In this document: positions 45,409 to 54,279 of the stretch, piece by piece
Numbering within the stretch: position 1 is the first letter of the stretch
How the letters are laid out: each line of letters opens with the position of its first letter
DNA from: Rahnella aquatilis CIP 78.65 = ATCC 33071
GTDB lineage: Bacteria > Pseudomonadota > Gammaproteobacteria > Enterobacterales > Enterobacteriaceae
Assembly: GCF_000241955.1 (NCBI RefSeq)
Contig: NC_016818.1
Location: forward strand, 1,736,001-1,800,000
Direction of reading: 5' to 3'
Length of the DNA stretch: 64,000 nucleotides
The notes under the pieces: generated by a model
Databases searched by the model: none
Told to the model about the DNA's origin: nothing
The model's input: the letters and a program-made list of their open reading frames with translations, nothing else
Program-made: the position numbers and the translations under genes

Positions 45409-45438
45409 GTGACAGATCAACGACTCATTGGCTAGAAT
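45409..45438 (+). promoter_or_regulatory. Possible promoter of the GntR gene
   Basis: GTGACA (-35) and TAGAAT (-10) with an 18-base spacer, ending 40 bases before the start codon. A match by eye only. Confidence 0.35.
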
Positions 45439-45478
45439 AGCCTCTGTTCTTTAATTTTATTGGGCTATAAAACAGACC

Positions 45479-46243
45479 ATGACAGAACTGAGTGAAAGTA
45501 AACGCCGTCCGCGCAAGGCCTATCTGGCGGCCAGACAGGCACTGCTGAATTTATTAAACACGGAATTCAGCGAAGGCGATCAAATTCCGGCAGAACGTGA
45601 GCTGTCAGTCCTGTTAGGTATCAGCAGGATGACCTTGCGGAAAATTACAGATGAGCTTGTCACTGGCGGAATTCTGGAACGGCGGGGGAATCAGGGAACA
45701 TGGCTGACGGAGACCACCATTGAGCGGCCACTGACACAGGCGATTGAGCATGGCATTAGCAAAATCACGGAATTAAATGGTGCGGTACCGGGAAGCCGGT
45801 TGATTTATTTTCAGGAGGCTCAGGCCAGCTCCCGTATTGCCGCGTTATTAAAAATTCAGGCGGGCGACCCTTTGGTGATGATCAAACGCCTGCGTCTCGC
45901 TGACGGTGAGCCTTTTTGTCTGGAAACCAGCTATCTGCCAAGAGCGATTATTCCTGAGCTGACCGCTGAGATGCTTGAGCAGAACGGATCGCTGTATCGT
46001 CTTCTGGCAGAAAATTACGGTGTTTTAGGTGTTTCAGACGAAGGCACTCTCCGGGTGACCATCATGAATGAAGAAGAACAGGCGTTATTAAACGCACAAC
46101 CCAATAGTCCTGCTCTGGTGTATCGCGGGGTGATTGCTGATCGTTTTCATCAACCGGTTGAATATTTAGTGTCAGTCAACCACCCCCAGCGGGTGACATT
46201 TCGGATAAGCCATGGCACCCCCCGGCCTGCACAACAGGTTTAG
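45479..46243 (+). CDS. GntR/HutC-family regulator with UTRA domain
   Basis: A 254-residue regulator. Winged helix at about 15-75 (FSEGDQIPAERELSVLLGISRMTLRKITDEL, shown as family pattern), then a UTRA effector-binding domain (VMIKRLRLADGEPFCLETSYLP ... YRGVIADRFHQPVEYL). UTRA domains bind sugars, sugar phosphates or amino acids, and FrlR of fructoselysine operons belongs to this group. Divergent from the binding protein-deglycase-kinase operon, which it probably represses. Confidence 0.88.
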   Translation: MTELSESKRRPRKAYLAARQALLNLLNTEFSEGDQIPAERELSVLLGISRMTLRKITDELVTGGILERRGNQGTWLTETTIERPLTQAIEHGISKITELNGAVPGSRLIYFQEAQASSRIAALLKIQAGDPLVMIKRLRLADGEPFCLETSYLPRAIIPELTAEMLEQNGSLYRLLAENYGVLGVSDEGTLRVTIMNEEEQALLNAQPNSPALVYRGVIADRFHQPVEYLVSVNHPQRVTFRISHGTPRPAQQV

Positions 46244-46266
46244 GTTTTATCATCGCCCCTTTTCAT

Positions 46267-47730
46267 TCAGGGGTAAGTCAGGGGTAAGTTTTTGTCTGGC
46301 GGCTGCCAGCCTCCTCCGAGCGCCCTGAACGTCGCGACAGCGGCGCGTGCCGATTCTGTCTGAGCCTGTGCCCTGGCGTCGGAAGCCTGTAACAGGGTTT
46401 CATCATTACGAAGGACGTCAGTCAGGCTGGCCGTTCCCTGCCGGTAGGCGATGAAAGATGACTGGCGGGCGCTGGCCAGCGCGGATTCGCCTTGGGCCAG
46501 CATTGCTGTCTGTGTTTCACGATTGATCAGGGCGGAGAAGGCATTTTCGACGTCTTCGGTGGCGCGTAATACCGACAGGCGATAGGCGGCGAGTGCTTCC
46601 GCTTCCTGGCCTTTCGCCTGGTCTATCCGGGCGTTGATACGACCGAAATCGAAAAGCCGCCAGCGCAGACCCAGCAAGCCTGCCGACTGACTGGCACCGC
46701 CGGAGAACAGGTTGTCGCCCGACACTGCCGTTGCGCTGCCGAGCAGTGCACTGAGTGAAAACTTCGGATAATACTCACTGACCGCCACGCCGATGCGCGC
46801 ACTCGAGGCAGCAAGATGACGTTCTGCCACAATAATATCGGGCCTGCGGCGCAGCAGGTCGGCAGGTGTGCCCGTTGAGGTTATCTGCGGAGCCTGCGGA
46901 ATAGCACCCGGCAACATTAACTGAGGGCGATGAGTGCCGGGCGGCGTACCGAGCATAACGTCTAATGCATTCATGGCAGCATCCAGCCCTGTGCGCAGAA
47001 CCGGGACGGTTGCCTGAACCTGCGCCAGTTCCCCTTCGGTCTGGCGAACCTGATATTCGGGAGCCAGTCCTTTGCTGTGGAGGAGCCGGACCTTTTCCAG
47101 CAGTTCCTGTTGCGTACTGACCTGTTTATCAGCGATGGCCAGCCGGGCCTGTAATCCGCGCAGGGTGATATAGATATCGGCAGTCTGAGCCGCGACGGCA
47201 AGTCGGGTCGCGGCGACACCTGCTTCAGAGGCCTGATAGTCAGCCAGTGCAGCCTGGCGGTCGCGGCGCAGCCCCCCGAAAACGTCAATTTCCCAGCTTG
47301 CGTTGAGATCGGTTTCATAGCTGTTGCCGTAGCGATTATAATCCGGCGTTGCGCTGAGAACCTGACCCAGCGGCGTTTCGGCCGACTGATACGCGCGTGC
47401 CGCTTGCCCGCTGATGTTCCCCGACGGTAACAATGCTGCTGTGGCGGTGCTCAGTCCTGCGCGGGCCTGTGTCATGCGGGCGGTGGCTTGCGCGAGATCG
47501 AGATTCTGCGCCAGGGCGTCGGTAACGAACTGACTTAACAGGGGATCGTCGAAACCGTCCCACCAGACGGCAAAACTGGCTGGCCGGGATGCGCGACTTT
47601 CCCGGACGGCAGACTGAGCCTGATAGTGTTCCGCAAGTGGCGCATCCGGGCGATGGTAATCCGGCCCGACTGTGCAACCCGCCAGTAAAACACTGCTCAC
47701 GACCAGTGCAAGGGTACGTTGGGGGAACAT
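46267..47730 (-). CDS. Outer-membrane efflux channel lipoprotein (NodT/OprM family)
   Basis: TolC-like outer-membrane factor for the RND pump, 487 residues from the ATG at 47730. Lipoprotein signal with lipobox LLAGC near residue 18, then VGPDYHRPDAP, the usual NodT-type start. Two outer-membrane-efflux repeats with coiled-coil helices follow, including PADLLRRRPDIIVAERHL and QSFIAYRQGTASLTDVLRNDE split by short gaps. Transcribed away from the tetR gene with one operator between, whereas adaptor and pump follow tetR on the other strand. Confidence 0.9.
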   Translation of the reverse strand: MFPQRTLALVVSSVLLAGCTVGPDYHRPDAPLAEHYQAQSAVRESRASRPASFAVWWDGFDDPLLSQFVTDALAQNLDLAQATARMTQARAGLSTATAALLPSGNISGQAARAYQSAETPLGQVLSATPDYNRYGNSYETDLNASWEIDVFGGLRRDRQAALADYQASEAGVAATRLAVAAQTADIYITLRGLQARLAIADKQVSTQQELLEKVRLLHSKGLAPEYQVRQTEGELAQVQATVPVLRTGLDAAMNALDVMLGTPPGTHRPQLMLPGAIPQAPQITSTGTPADLLRRRPDIIVAERHLAASSARIGVAVSEYYPKFSLSALLGSATAVSGDNLFSGGASQSAGLLGLRWRLFDFGRINARIDQAKGQEAEALAAYRLSVLRATEDVENAFSALINRETQTAMLAQGESALASARQSSFIAYRQGTASLTDVLRNDETLLQASDARAQAQTESARAAVATFRALGGGWQPPDKNLPLTYP

Positions 47731-47757
47731 GCAAATACCTTGAGTCAATTTGTAAGT

Positions 47758-47782
47758 GTGACTACATTACCAAATGGTCACT
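47758..47782. promoter_or_regulatory. TetR operator 1: GTGACTA-N10-TGGTCACT
   Basis: An inverted repeat (GTGAC(T/C)A half-sites, ten bases apart) located between the divergent channel gene and tetR. The same half-sites with identical spacing recur at 48438-48462 before the adaptor gene, so both are likely targets of the local TetR protein. Confidence 0.7.
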
Positions 47783-47819
47783 CGTTGTCAATCAGGGCTC
47801 ATTGAGCTAAGCTGGAAAA

Positions 47820-48434
47820 ATGACTAAGCACATAAATGTACATTCCCCACGGGGGCCATCGGATCACAGCGTCCGCGATCAGGTTGTGGACGCTGCGACA
47901 GAGCATTTCGGGCATTTTGGTTATGAAAAAACCACCGTATCCGATTTGGCAAAAGCGATAGGTTTTTCCAAAGCCTATATCTATAAATTCTTCGATTCCA
48001 AGCAGGCTATCGGCGAAGTGATCTGCAGCAACCGGCTGGAGATGATCATGGCGATTGTCAATTCAGCGATTGCAGATGCCCCGTCGGCCTCTGAAAAATT
48101 ACGGCGTTTATTCCGTGCACTGACTGAAGCCGGCAGTGATTTGTTTTTTCACGATCGCAAGCTTTACGACATTGCAGCCGTCGCGGCGCGGGATAATTGG
48201 CCGTCGGCAGAGGCTCATGAAGCGCGTCTGCGACAACTGATTGAGCACATCATTGTTGAAGGGCGGCAGGCGGGAGAGTTTGAACGAAAAACACCGCTGG
48301 ATGAGGCGGCGCACGCCCTATATCTGGTCATGCGGCCTTACATCAGCCCGGTTCAGTTGCAATACAATCTGGAAACGGCACCGGCTGCGGCTGCGCTGCT
48401 GTCCTCTCTGATACTGAGAAGTCTGTCACCCTGA
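47820..48434 (+). CDS. TetR-family regulator of the RND efflux genes
   Basis: A 204-residue TetR-type regulator. The N-terminal helix-turn-helix is TTVSDLAKAIGFSKAYIYKFFDSK, here in the pattern typical of the family; the C-terminal ligand domain is of the TetR_C type found with RND operons. It lies between the divergent outer-membrane channel gene and the adaptor-pump genes, and matching inverted repeats occur at both promoters and hence also before its own gene. It probably represses all three units until a toxic ligand binds. Confidence 0.88.
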   Translation: MTKHINVHSPRGPSDHSVRDQVVDAATEHFGHFGYEKTTVSDLAKAIGFSKAYIYKFFDSKQAIGEVICSNRLEMIMAIVNSAIADAPSASEKLRRLFRALTEAGSDLFFHDRKLYDIAAVAARDNWPSAEAHEARLRQLIEHIIVEGRQAGEFERKTPLDEAAHALYLVMRPYISPVQLQYNLETAPAAAALLSSLILRSLSP

Positions 48435-48437
48435 GTG

Positions 48438-48473
48438 GTGACTATTGACATTATTGGTCACTAGTCTGAGAAT
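48438..48473 (+). promoter_or_regulatory. TetR operator 2 overlapping the adaptor-pump promoter
   Basis: GTGACTA-N10-TGGTCACT at 48438-48462. The N10 gap begins with TTGACA (48445-48450), and GAGAAT follows after exactly 17 bases (48468-48473), so the -35 box lies inside the operator: a classic arrangement for repression by blocking RNA polymerase. Confidence 0.7.
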
Positions 48474-48509
48474 GCGGTTACTGTCCTGTTAACTCAATTA
48501 AGGGAACCC

Positions 48510-49619
48510 ATGCTCAGGCTTAATCCTGCCACCTTTGCTGTTTGCCTGTTGCCGCTTGCCCTTGTGGCCTGCGGTGACTCTGCTGGCACCGACGATCCCC
48601 GTACTCAGCCTCCTCTGGTCAGGTCTGCGACCGTAGTGAGTGCGGTGGATGTCTCCCGCGCCTTTACCGGCATTGTTGTCGCCCGGATCCAAAGCGACCT
48701 CGGTTTCAGAGTGCAGGGCAAAATCCTTGAACGTCTGGTCGATACCGGTCAGACCGTTAAACGCGGCCAGCCATTGATGCGTCTGGATCCCGTTGACCTG
48801 GGCCTGCAGGCACAGGCTCAGCAACAGGCTGTCGCGGCTGCACGGGCCCGTGCAAAACAAACCACTGATGACGAGGCGCGTTATCGCGGCCTGGTCGCCG
48901 CAGGCGCCGTGTCGGCATCGGCCTACGATCAGATAAAGGCCGCGGCAGACACAGCCAAAGCTGAACTCAGTGCGGCTCAGGCACAGGCCAATGTGGCACA
49001 AAATGCCACGGGTTACGCCGTACTGCTGGCCGACGCTGACGGCGTGGTCATGGATACGCTGGCGGAACCCGGTCAGGTTGTCAGTGCCGGGCAACCGGTG
49101 GTCCGGCTGGCCAGAGCAGGGCAGCGCGAGGCCATCGTGCAGTTGCCTGAGACGTTACGTCCGGCTCCCGCAAGCGAGGCCGAGGCCACGTTGTACGGCA
49201 CGGGTAAACAGTCAGTTCCTGCGAAACTGCGGCTCCTTTCCGATGCGGCTGATCCGGTAACACGCACCTTTGAGGCGAGATATGTGCTTGAGGGGGCACT
49301 GGCAGGTGCACCTCTGGGATCCACGGTGACTCTCCACATAGCAGAAGATAAATTACCGGGGCAGGTGCTGCAGGTGCCTTTAGCGGCCATCTATGATCCG
49401 GGCAAAGGGCCGGGTGTCTGGGAGATTTCGGGTAAGCCCGCCAAAGTGTCATGGCGGCCCGTTCAGGTACTGGGATTGGGTGACGATGCGGCAAGGGTGA
49501 CCGGGAGCTTAAAGCCGGGTGAACAGGTCGTCGCTCTGGGAGCGCATCTGCTGCATGAGGGTGAGGCCGTACGCATGGCTGAGCAGAGCAAGGCCAGCGT
49601 CGCCGGGAGCCAGCCATGA
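48510..49619 (+). CDS. RND efflux periplasmic adaptor (membrane fusion lipoprotein)
   Basis: A 369-residue HlyD/MexA-type adaptor. Lipoprotein signal with LALVACG (lipid Cys about residue 21). Then the lipoyl halves, with GFRVQGKILERLVDTGQTVKRG (family pattern) and GVVMDTLAEPGQVVSAGQP, separated by a coiled-coil hairpin (about 90-165), and beta-barrel and membrane-proximal domains. Good ribosome-binding site (AAGGGAA). Overlaps the pump gene by four bases. Confidence 0.9.
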   Translation: MLRLNPATFAVCLLPLALVACGDSAGTDDPRTQPPLVRSATVVSAVDVSRAFTGIVVARIQSDLGFRVQGKILERLVDTGQTVKRGQPLMRLDPVDLGLQAQAQQQAVAAARARAKQTTDDEARYRGLVAAGAVSASAYDQIKAAADTAKAELSAAQAQANVAQNATGYAVLLADADGVVMDTLAEPGQVVSAGQPVVRLARAGQREAIVQLPETLRPAPASEAEATLYGTGKQSVPAKLRLLSDAADPVTRTFEARYVLEGALAGAPLGSTVTLHIAEDKLPGQVLQVPLAAIYDPGKGPGVWEISGKPAKVSWRPVQVLGLGDDAARVTGSLKPGEQVVALGAHLLHEGEAVRMAEQSKASVAGSQP

Positions 49620-52600
49620 GCGGGGGTCGATTCAATCTTTCAGCGCTTGCCGTGCGTGAGCGCTCAATCACACTGTTCCTTATTATCCTGATCACCGTGG
49701 CCGGTATTCTTTCGTTTTTTGAACTGGGACGGGCTGAAGACCCGCCGTTTACCGTCAAGCAGATGACCATTATTTCTGCCTGGCCGGGTGCCACCGCACA
49801 GGAGATGCAGGATCAGGTGGCTGAACCGCTGGAAAAGCGTATGCAGGAGCTCAGGTGGTATGACCGCAGTGAAACCTATACGCGTCCCGGTCTGGCTTTT
49901 ACCATGCTTTCGCTGCAGGACAGCACGCCGCCTTCACAGGTGCAGGAAGAGTTCTATCAGGCGCGTAAGAAGCTCGGTGATGAAGCCAAAAACCTGCCGG
50001 CAGGCGTCATCGGGCCGATGGTCAATGATGAATTCTCCGACGTGACCTTTGCGCTCTTTGCGCTGAAGGCGAAAGGGGAGCCACAGCGGCTGCTGGCCCG
50101 GGATGCGGAAGCGTTGCGTCAGCGAATTTTGCATGTGCCCGGCGTCAAGAAGGTCAATATCATTGGCGAACAGGCTGAACGCATCTTTGTCTCGTTCTCG
50201 CATGACCGGCTGGCCACGCTGGGCATTTCGCCTCAGGATATTTTCTCCGCCCTCAACAGCCAGAACGTCCTGACGCCCGCCGGTTCGATTGATACCAAAG
50301 GGCCGCAGGTCTTTATCCGCCTGGACGGTGCCTTCGATAAACTGGAGAAAATCCGAAAAACGCCCATCGTTGCACAGGGCAGGACCCTTCAGCTTTCTGA
50401 CGTGGCAACCGTTGAACGCGGCTATGAAGATCCGGCGACCTTCCTGATCCGCAATCAGGGTGAACCGGCACTGCTGCTGGGCGTTGTCATGCGGGATGGC
50501 TGGAACGGTCTGGATTTAGGCCAGGCGCTGGATGCGGAAACGGCCAAAATTAATGCGGGTATGCCGCTGGGCATGACCCTGACCAAGGTCACCGATCAGT
50601 CAGTCAACATCAGCTCCGCCGTTGACGAGTTCATGATCAAATTCTTCGTCGCGCTGCTGGTGGTGATGGTGGTGTGCTTCGTCAGCATGGGCTGGCGCGT
50701 GGGTGTGGTAGTTGCGGCGGCGGTGCCGCTGACGCTGGCGATTGTCTTTGTGGTGATGGAGGCTTCCGGCAAAAACTTTGACCGTATTACCCTGGGCTCG
50801 CTGATCCTGGCGCTCGGGTTGCTGGTCGATGATGCCATCATCGCCATCGAAATGATGGTGGTGAAAATGGAAGAGGGCTACGACCGCATTAAAGCCTCGG
50901 CCTATGCCTGGAGCCACACGGCGGCCCCGATGCTGGCAGGCACGCTGGTCACCGCCGTCGGATTCATGCCCAACGGTTTTGCCCAGTCCACTGCCGGTGA
51001 ATACACCAGCAACATGTTCTGGATTGTCGGTATTGCCCTGATTGCTTCCTGGATTGTGGCGGTGGTGTTTACGCCTTATCTGGGCGTGAAAATGCTGCCG
51101 AAAATCAAAACAGTGGAGGGCGGGCATGCGGCGATTTACGACACCCGTCATTACAACCGTTTTCGCCGGGTGCTGACCCGCGTTATCGCGCGCAAGTGGA
51201 TAGTCGCCGGTACCGTTATTGCCGTCTTTACGGTTGCTATTCTCGGGATGGGGCTGGTGAAAAAACAATTTTTCCCTACCTCTGATCGCCCGGAAGTACT
51301 GGTTGAAGTGCAGATGCCTTATGGCACCGCGATTGAGCAGACCAGCGCCACGACGGCGAAAATCGAAGCCTGGCTGAAAAAGCAGAAAGAGGCAAAAATC
51401 GTCACGTCCTACATCGGACAAGGGTCGCCGCGCTTTTATCTGGCGATGGCGCCAGAGCTGCCCGATCCGTCGTTTGCGAAAATTGTCGTACTGACGGACA
51501 GTCAGGAAGCGCGCGAGACGCTCAAGTTTCGGCTGCGCGAAGCGGTGGCCGGAGGGCTGGCACCGGAAGCGCGCGTGCGCGTGACTCAACTGGTGTTCGG
51601 TCCGTATTCTCCTTATCCGGTGGCCTACCGGGTCATGGGGCCGGATCCGACTAAACTGCGCGAAATTGCCGACAAAGTAGAAAAGGTGATGCAGGCCAGC
51701 CCGATGATGAGAACTGTCAACACCGACTGGGGCCCGCGGGTACCGGCGCTGCATTTCACGCTCAATCAGGACCGCCTGCAGGCAGTGGGGCTGTCATCGA
51801 ATGCGGTCGCGCAACAGCTTCAGTTCCTGCTTTCAGGCGTTCCGGTCACCTCGGTGCGTGAAGATATCCGTTCGGTGCAGGTGATGGGGCGGGCGGCAGG
51901 AGATATCCGGCTTGATCCGGAAAAAATCGCCGGTTTTACCTTAGTGGGGGCTGCCGGTCAGCGCATTCCGCTGTCGCAGATCGGAGAGGTTGAGGTGCAA
52001 ATGGAAGATCCTGTGCTGCGTCGTCGCGATCGTACGCCAACCATTACCGTGCGGGGAGATATTGCCGAAAACCTGCAACCACCCGATGTCTCCACGGCAG
52101 TGATGAAAGAGCTACAGCCTGTCATCGACACGCTTCCGGCGGGTTACCGCATTGAGCAGGCCGGGCCGATTGAAGAATCCGGGAAAGCCACTCAGGCGAT
52201 GGCACCGCTGTTCCCTATCATGATCGCCATGACGCTGTTGATCATTATCCTGCAGGTGCGATCGATGTCGGCGATGGTGATGGTCTTCCTCACCGCGCCG
52301 CTGGGGCTGATTGGGGTGGTGCCAACGCTGCTGCTCTTTAACCAGCCGTTTGGCATCAATGCGCTGGTAGGGTTAATCGCGCTGTCGGGCATTCTGATGC
52401 GTAATACCCTGATCCTGATAGGGCAGATCCATCACAACGAACAGCAAGGACTGGCACCGTTCCATGCAGTGGTGGAGGCGACAGTGCAGCGGGCCCGACC
52501 GGTGTTACTGACGGCGATGGCCGCTATCCTGGCGTTTATTCCGCTGACGCACTCGGTGTTCTGGGGCACGCTGGCTTATACCCTGATTGGCGGGACCTTT

Positions 52601-52729
52601 GGCGGCACTATCATCACGCTGGTCTTCCTGCCGGCAATGTATGCCATCTGGTTCAGGATACGTCCTGACAATCAGCCGCAGAGTGAAAGTCGACATCCGG
52701 CCGGGCCTGTTTCCGGCGAAAATGAATGA
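49616..52729 (+). CDS. RND-family efflux pump (HAE1 type)
   Basis: Inner-membrane proton-driven pump, 1037 residues with twelve transmembrane helices and two large periplasmic loops. Proton-relay aspartates are D405/D406 in GLLVDDAIIAIE. The C-terminal half has LVGLIALSGILMRNTLILI and ends in a short hydrophilic tail. The porter domain start (FELGRAEDPPFTVKQMTI, in part) is that of pumps close to the multidrug branch that accept organic solvents or detergents, but substrates cannot be told. Works with the adaptor gene it overlaps and probably with the NodT-type channel encoded divergently. Confidence 0.92.
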   Translation: MSGGRFNLSALAVRERSITLFLIILITVAGILSFFELGRAEDPPFTVKQMTIISAWPGATAQEMQDQVAEPLEKRMQELRWYDRSETYTRPGLAFTMLSLQDSTPPSQVQEEFYQARKKLGDEAKNLPAGVIGPMVNDEFSDVTFALFALKAKGEPQRLLARDAEALRQRILHVPGVKKVNIIGEQAERIFVSFSHDRLATLGISPQDIFSALNSQNVLTPAGSIDTKGPQVFIRLDGAFDKLEKIRKTPIVAQGRTLQLSDVATVERGYEDPATFLIRNQGEPALLLGVVMRDGWNGLDLGQALDAETAKINAGMPLGMTLTKVTDQSVNISSAVDEFMIKFFVALLVVMVVCFVSMGWRVGVVVAAAVPLTLAIVFVVMEASGKNFDRITLGSLILALGLLVDDAIIAIEMMVVKMEEGYDRIKASAYAWSHTAAPMLAGTLVTAVGFMPNGFAQSTAGEYTSNMFWIVGIALIASWIVAVVFTPYLGVKMLPKIKTVEGGHAAIYDTRHYNRFRRVLTRVIARKWIVAGTVIAVFTVAILGMGLVKKQFFPTSDRPEVLVEVQMPYGTAIEQTSATTAKIEAWLKKQKEAKIVTSYIGQGSPRFYLAMAPELPDPSFAKIVVLTDSQEARETLKFRLREAVAGGLAPEARVRVTQLVFGPYSPYPVAYRVMGPDPTKLREIADKVEKVMQASPMMRTVNTDWGPRVPALHFTLNQDRLQAVGLSSNAVAQQLQFLLSGVPVTSVREDIRSVQVMGRAAGDIRLDPEKIAGFTLVGAAGQRIPLSQIGEVEVQMEDPVLRRRDRTPTITVRGDIAENLQPPDVSTAVMKELQPVIDTLPAGYRIEQAGPIEESGKATQAMAPLFPIMIAMTLLIIILQVRSMSAMVMVFLTAPLGLIGVVPTLLLFNQPFGINALVGLIALSGILMRNTLILIGQIHHNEQQGLAPFHAVVEATVQRARPVLLTAMAAILAFIPLTHSVFWGTLAYTLIGGTFGGTIITLVFLPAMYAIWFRIRPDNQPQSESRHPAGPVSGENE

Positions 52730-52850
52730 ACGGCGTTTTTGTCGCGTAGTCTCACCACAGACCCTTGTCATCGGATGATGGTCTGTGGTTTTGCAACGCT
52801 AACAGACAGAATGGGGGATATAGGAAGAAGGATCATGGAGACATAAACAA

Positions 52851-52883
52851 TAAAAGCCCTGACCATTGCAGTCAGGGCTTTTA
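52851..52883 (+). terminator. Terminator of the RND operon
   Basis: TAAAAGCCCTGAC and GTCAGGGCTTTTA form a perfect 13-bp stem around CATTGCA. Confidence 0.9.
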
Positions 52884-53602
52884 AGGTACAACAGACTTTA
52901 CATTTAACATTAATGGACTTACTAATGATTACTGCTCATGGTACTGCTTTTAAATGTACACGTTTACCACAGATAATATCGGGTACTAATCTTAAAAAAT
53001 CCCCCTTTATTTACCGTTAAAATTTTCCTGCAACCCCGGGAATACTCATCAGGCATTGCAATCTAAACAAGTACACTCCCCATTGCGACATATTAACTTT
53101 TGATGCGTGGCCTTACTTTCGTTGCGATGACTTAACCCAAACTACCTGATAATTAATCGCAATCAATTACTTTTGTATCATGGCCTTACATCGTCGCACT
53201 AACGTTACTACTGTCATTCATACTGTGTGTTTCATATATCAACTGCATAGCCTTAAAGCATCACCGATGTTATAAAAACGACTGACTCTCAACATCGGAT
53301 ATCCCATACAAAAATACTTCGTGGCCTTTATTGAAATCACACTTTCTGCTTAACTAAAACTATTTACATTACACTATTTCACTTAAACAACAGGCTCGTA
53401 TTGCACTGCTGTTGACGGCTAATTTACGGTTTTTTAAAATAGTGTCAATACTGTTTTTAATAACATGTTTTTATTGCCAGCGTTCACACAGGCTTTCTAC
53501 CCCGTGTCCTTTAACACCGGCCGCGAGAATATTCCCATTGCCCGAATGAGTAAAAGTACAGGTATAAATGCCTGGACCGGCGCATCTGGAGTTTGATTTT
53601 TC
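52884..53602. other. AT-rich gene-free stretch with degenerate repeats
   Basis: About 720 bases between the RND terminator and the next tetR gene with no supported gene. Four GGCCTTA-like boxes recur at 53109, 53182, 53249 and 53323, spaced 67-74 bases, each followed by a partly conserved tail. A 43-codon frame at 53465-53596 has no features that support it. Confidence 0.5.
53095..53345. repeat. Possible array of four ~70-bp degenerate repeats
   Basis: Boxes TGGCCTTAC (twice), TAGCCTTAA and TGGCCTTTA lie 73, 67 and 74 bases apart. After each box comes a loosely shared TCxCACT/CGAT-type stretch and a TTA-rich tail. The similarity is weak enough that it needs a proper alignment. Confidence 0.35.
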
Positions 53603-54145
53603 TCACCCCAAAATTCGCGCGCGGCAAACTTCCAGAATTTCATCAGCAAGAGACGAATCATCCGGGCAGGCGCGGGATAACACCAGCGCACCGACAAGAT
53701 GGGCAATAGTGTCAATCAGGTCGGCACGCGTTCTGCCTTCTCCATTATTTTCATTGACTAAAACTGCCAGCTGGCGTTCAATCCCGGCCGCAAATGTGGC
53801 CTTGATTGTTGCGGGCTGACGGGCTGTGTCAGTGCCCAGTGCCGACATCACACACCCCTTTCCCCTGTCATCGCGATGTTGCCGGGAGAGGTAATATTCA
53901 ACAAATTTTTCCCGGTCCACACCTTCCGTGCTTTCTGCGGATCGCTTAAAACCGCAGCTCATCGCCTCCGACATCAGGTCAGCTTTGGAACCAAAGTGTT
54001 TGTAGAACCCGCCATGGGTTAAACCCGCCGCAGACATCAGTTCCGCCACGCCCACGCCATCGTAACCGCGCTCACGAAAAAGTTCTGAGGCCGTTTCAAC
54101 AATGCGCATCCGGTTTTCCCGGACCTGCTCTTTCGACACTTTCAT
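53603..54145 (-). CDS. TetR-family regulator of the old-yellow-enzyme operon
   Basis: A 180-residue TetR protein. Helix-turn-helix VGVAELMSAAGLTHGGFYKHF with FGSKADLM after it, and a C-terminal domain with the SALGTDTARQP motif of the TetR group found next to oxidoreductase genes. AGGAAAGC ribosome-binding site. Divergent from the redox operon, with a strong inverted repeat in between, so it probably represses that operon until an electrophile or quinone-like ligand appears. Confidence 0.87.
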   Translation of the reverse strand: MKVSKEQVRENRMRIVETASELFRERGYDGVGVAELMSAAGLTHGGFYKHFGSKADLMSEAMSCGFKRSAESTEGVDREKFVEYYLSRQHRDDRGKGCVMSALGTDTARQPATIKATFAAGIERQLAVLVNENNGEGRTRADLIDTIAHLVGALVLSRACPDDSSLADEILEVCRARILG

Positions 54146-54187
54146 GCTTTCCTGCCTCTCTCAAAAATAGGGTTTAAGTATACATTG

Positions 54188-54240
54188 ATGATGACCATAA
54201 TCAAACCGGTTGACTTTATAGATTATGATCATCATCATTA
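54188..54240. promoter_or_regulatory. Inverted repeat between tetR and the redox operon
   Basis: ATGATGACCATAATC (54188-54202) and GATTATGATCATCAT (54221-54235) are inverted copies with 14 of 15 bases matching, 18 bases apart. TTGACT at 54210 lies in the gap and could be the -35 box of the operon. It is the likely operator of the adjacent TetR protein. Confidence 0.6.
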
Positions 54241-54279
54241 TATTGACACGTTGACCCACCACTTAGCAGGCAAATAAAC

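Noticed and set aside
50600..51754. 384-codon minus-strand frame inside the RND pump gene
   Set aside because: Shadow of a well-defined pump gene; histidine-rich product with no domain.
53465..53596. 43-codon plus-strand frame before the tetR gene
   Set aside because: No ribosome-binding site, no hydrophobic segment or motif; not separable from chance.
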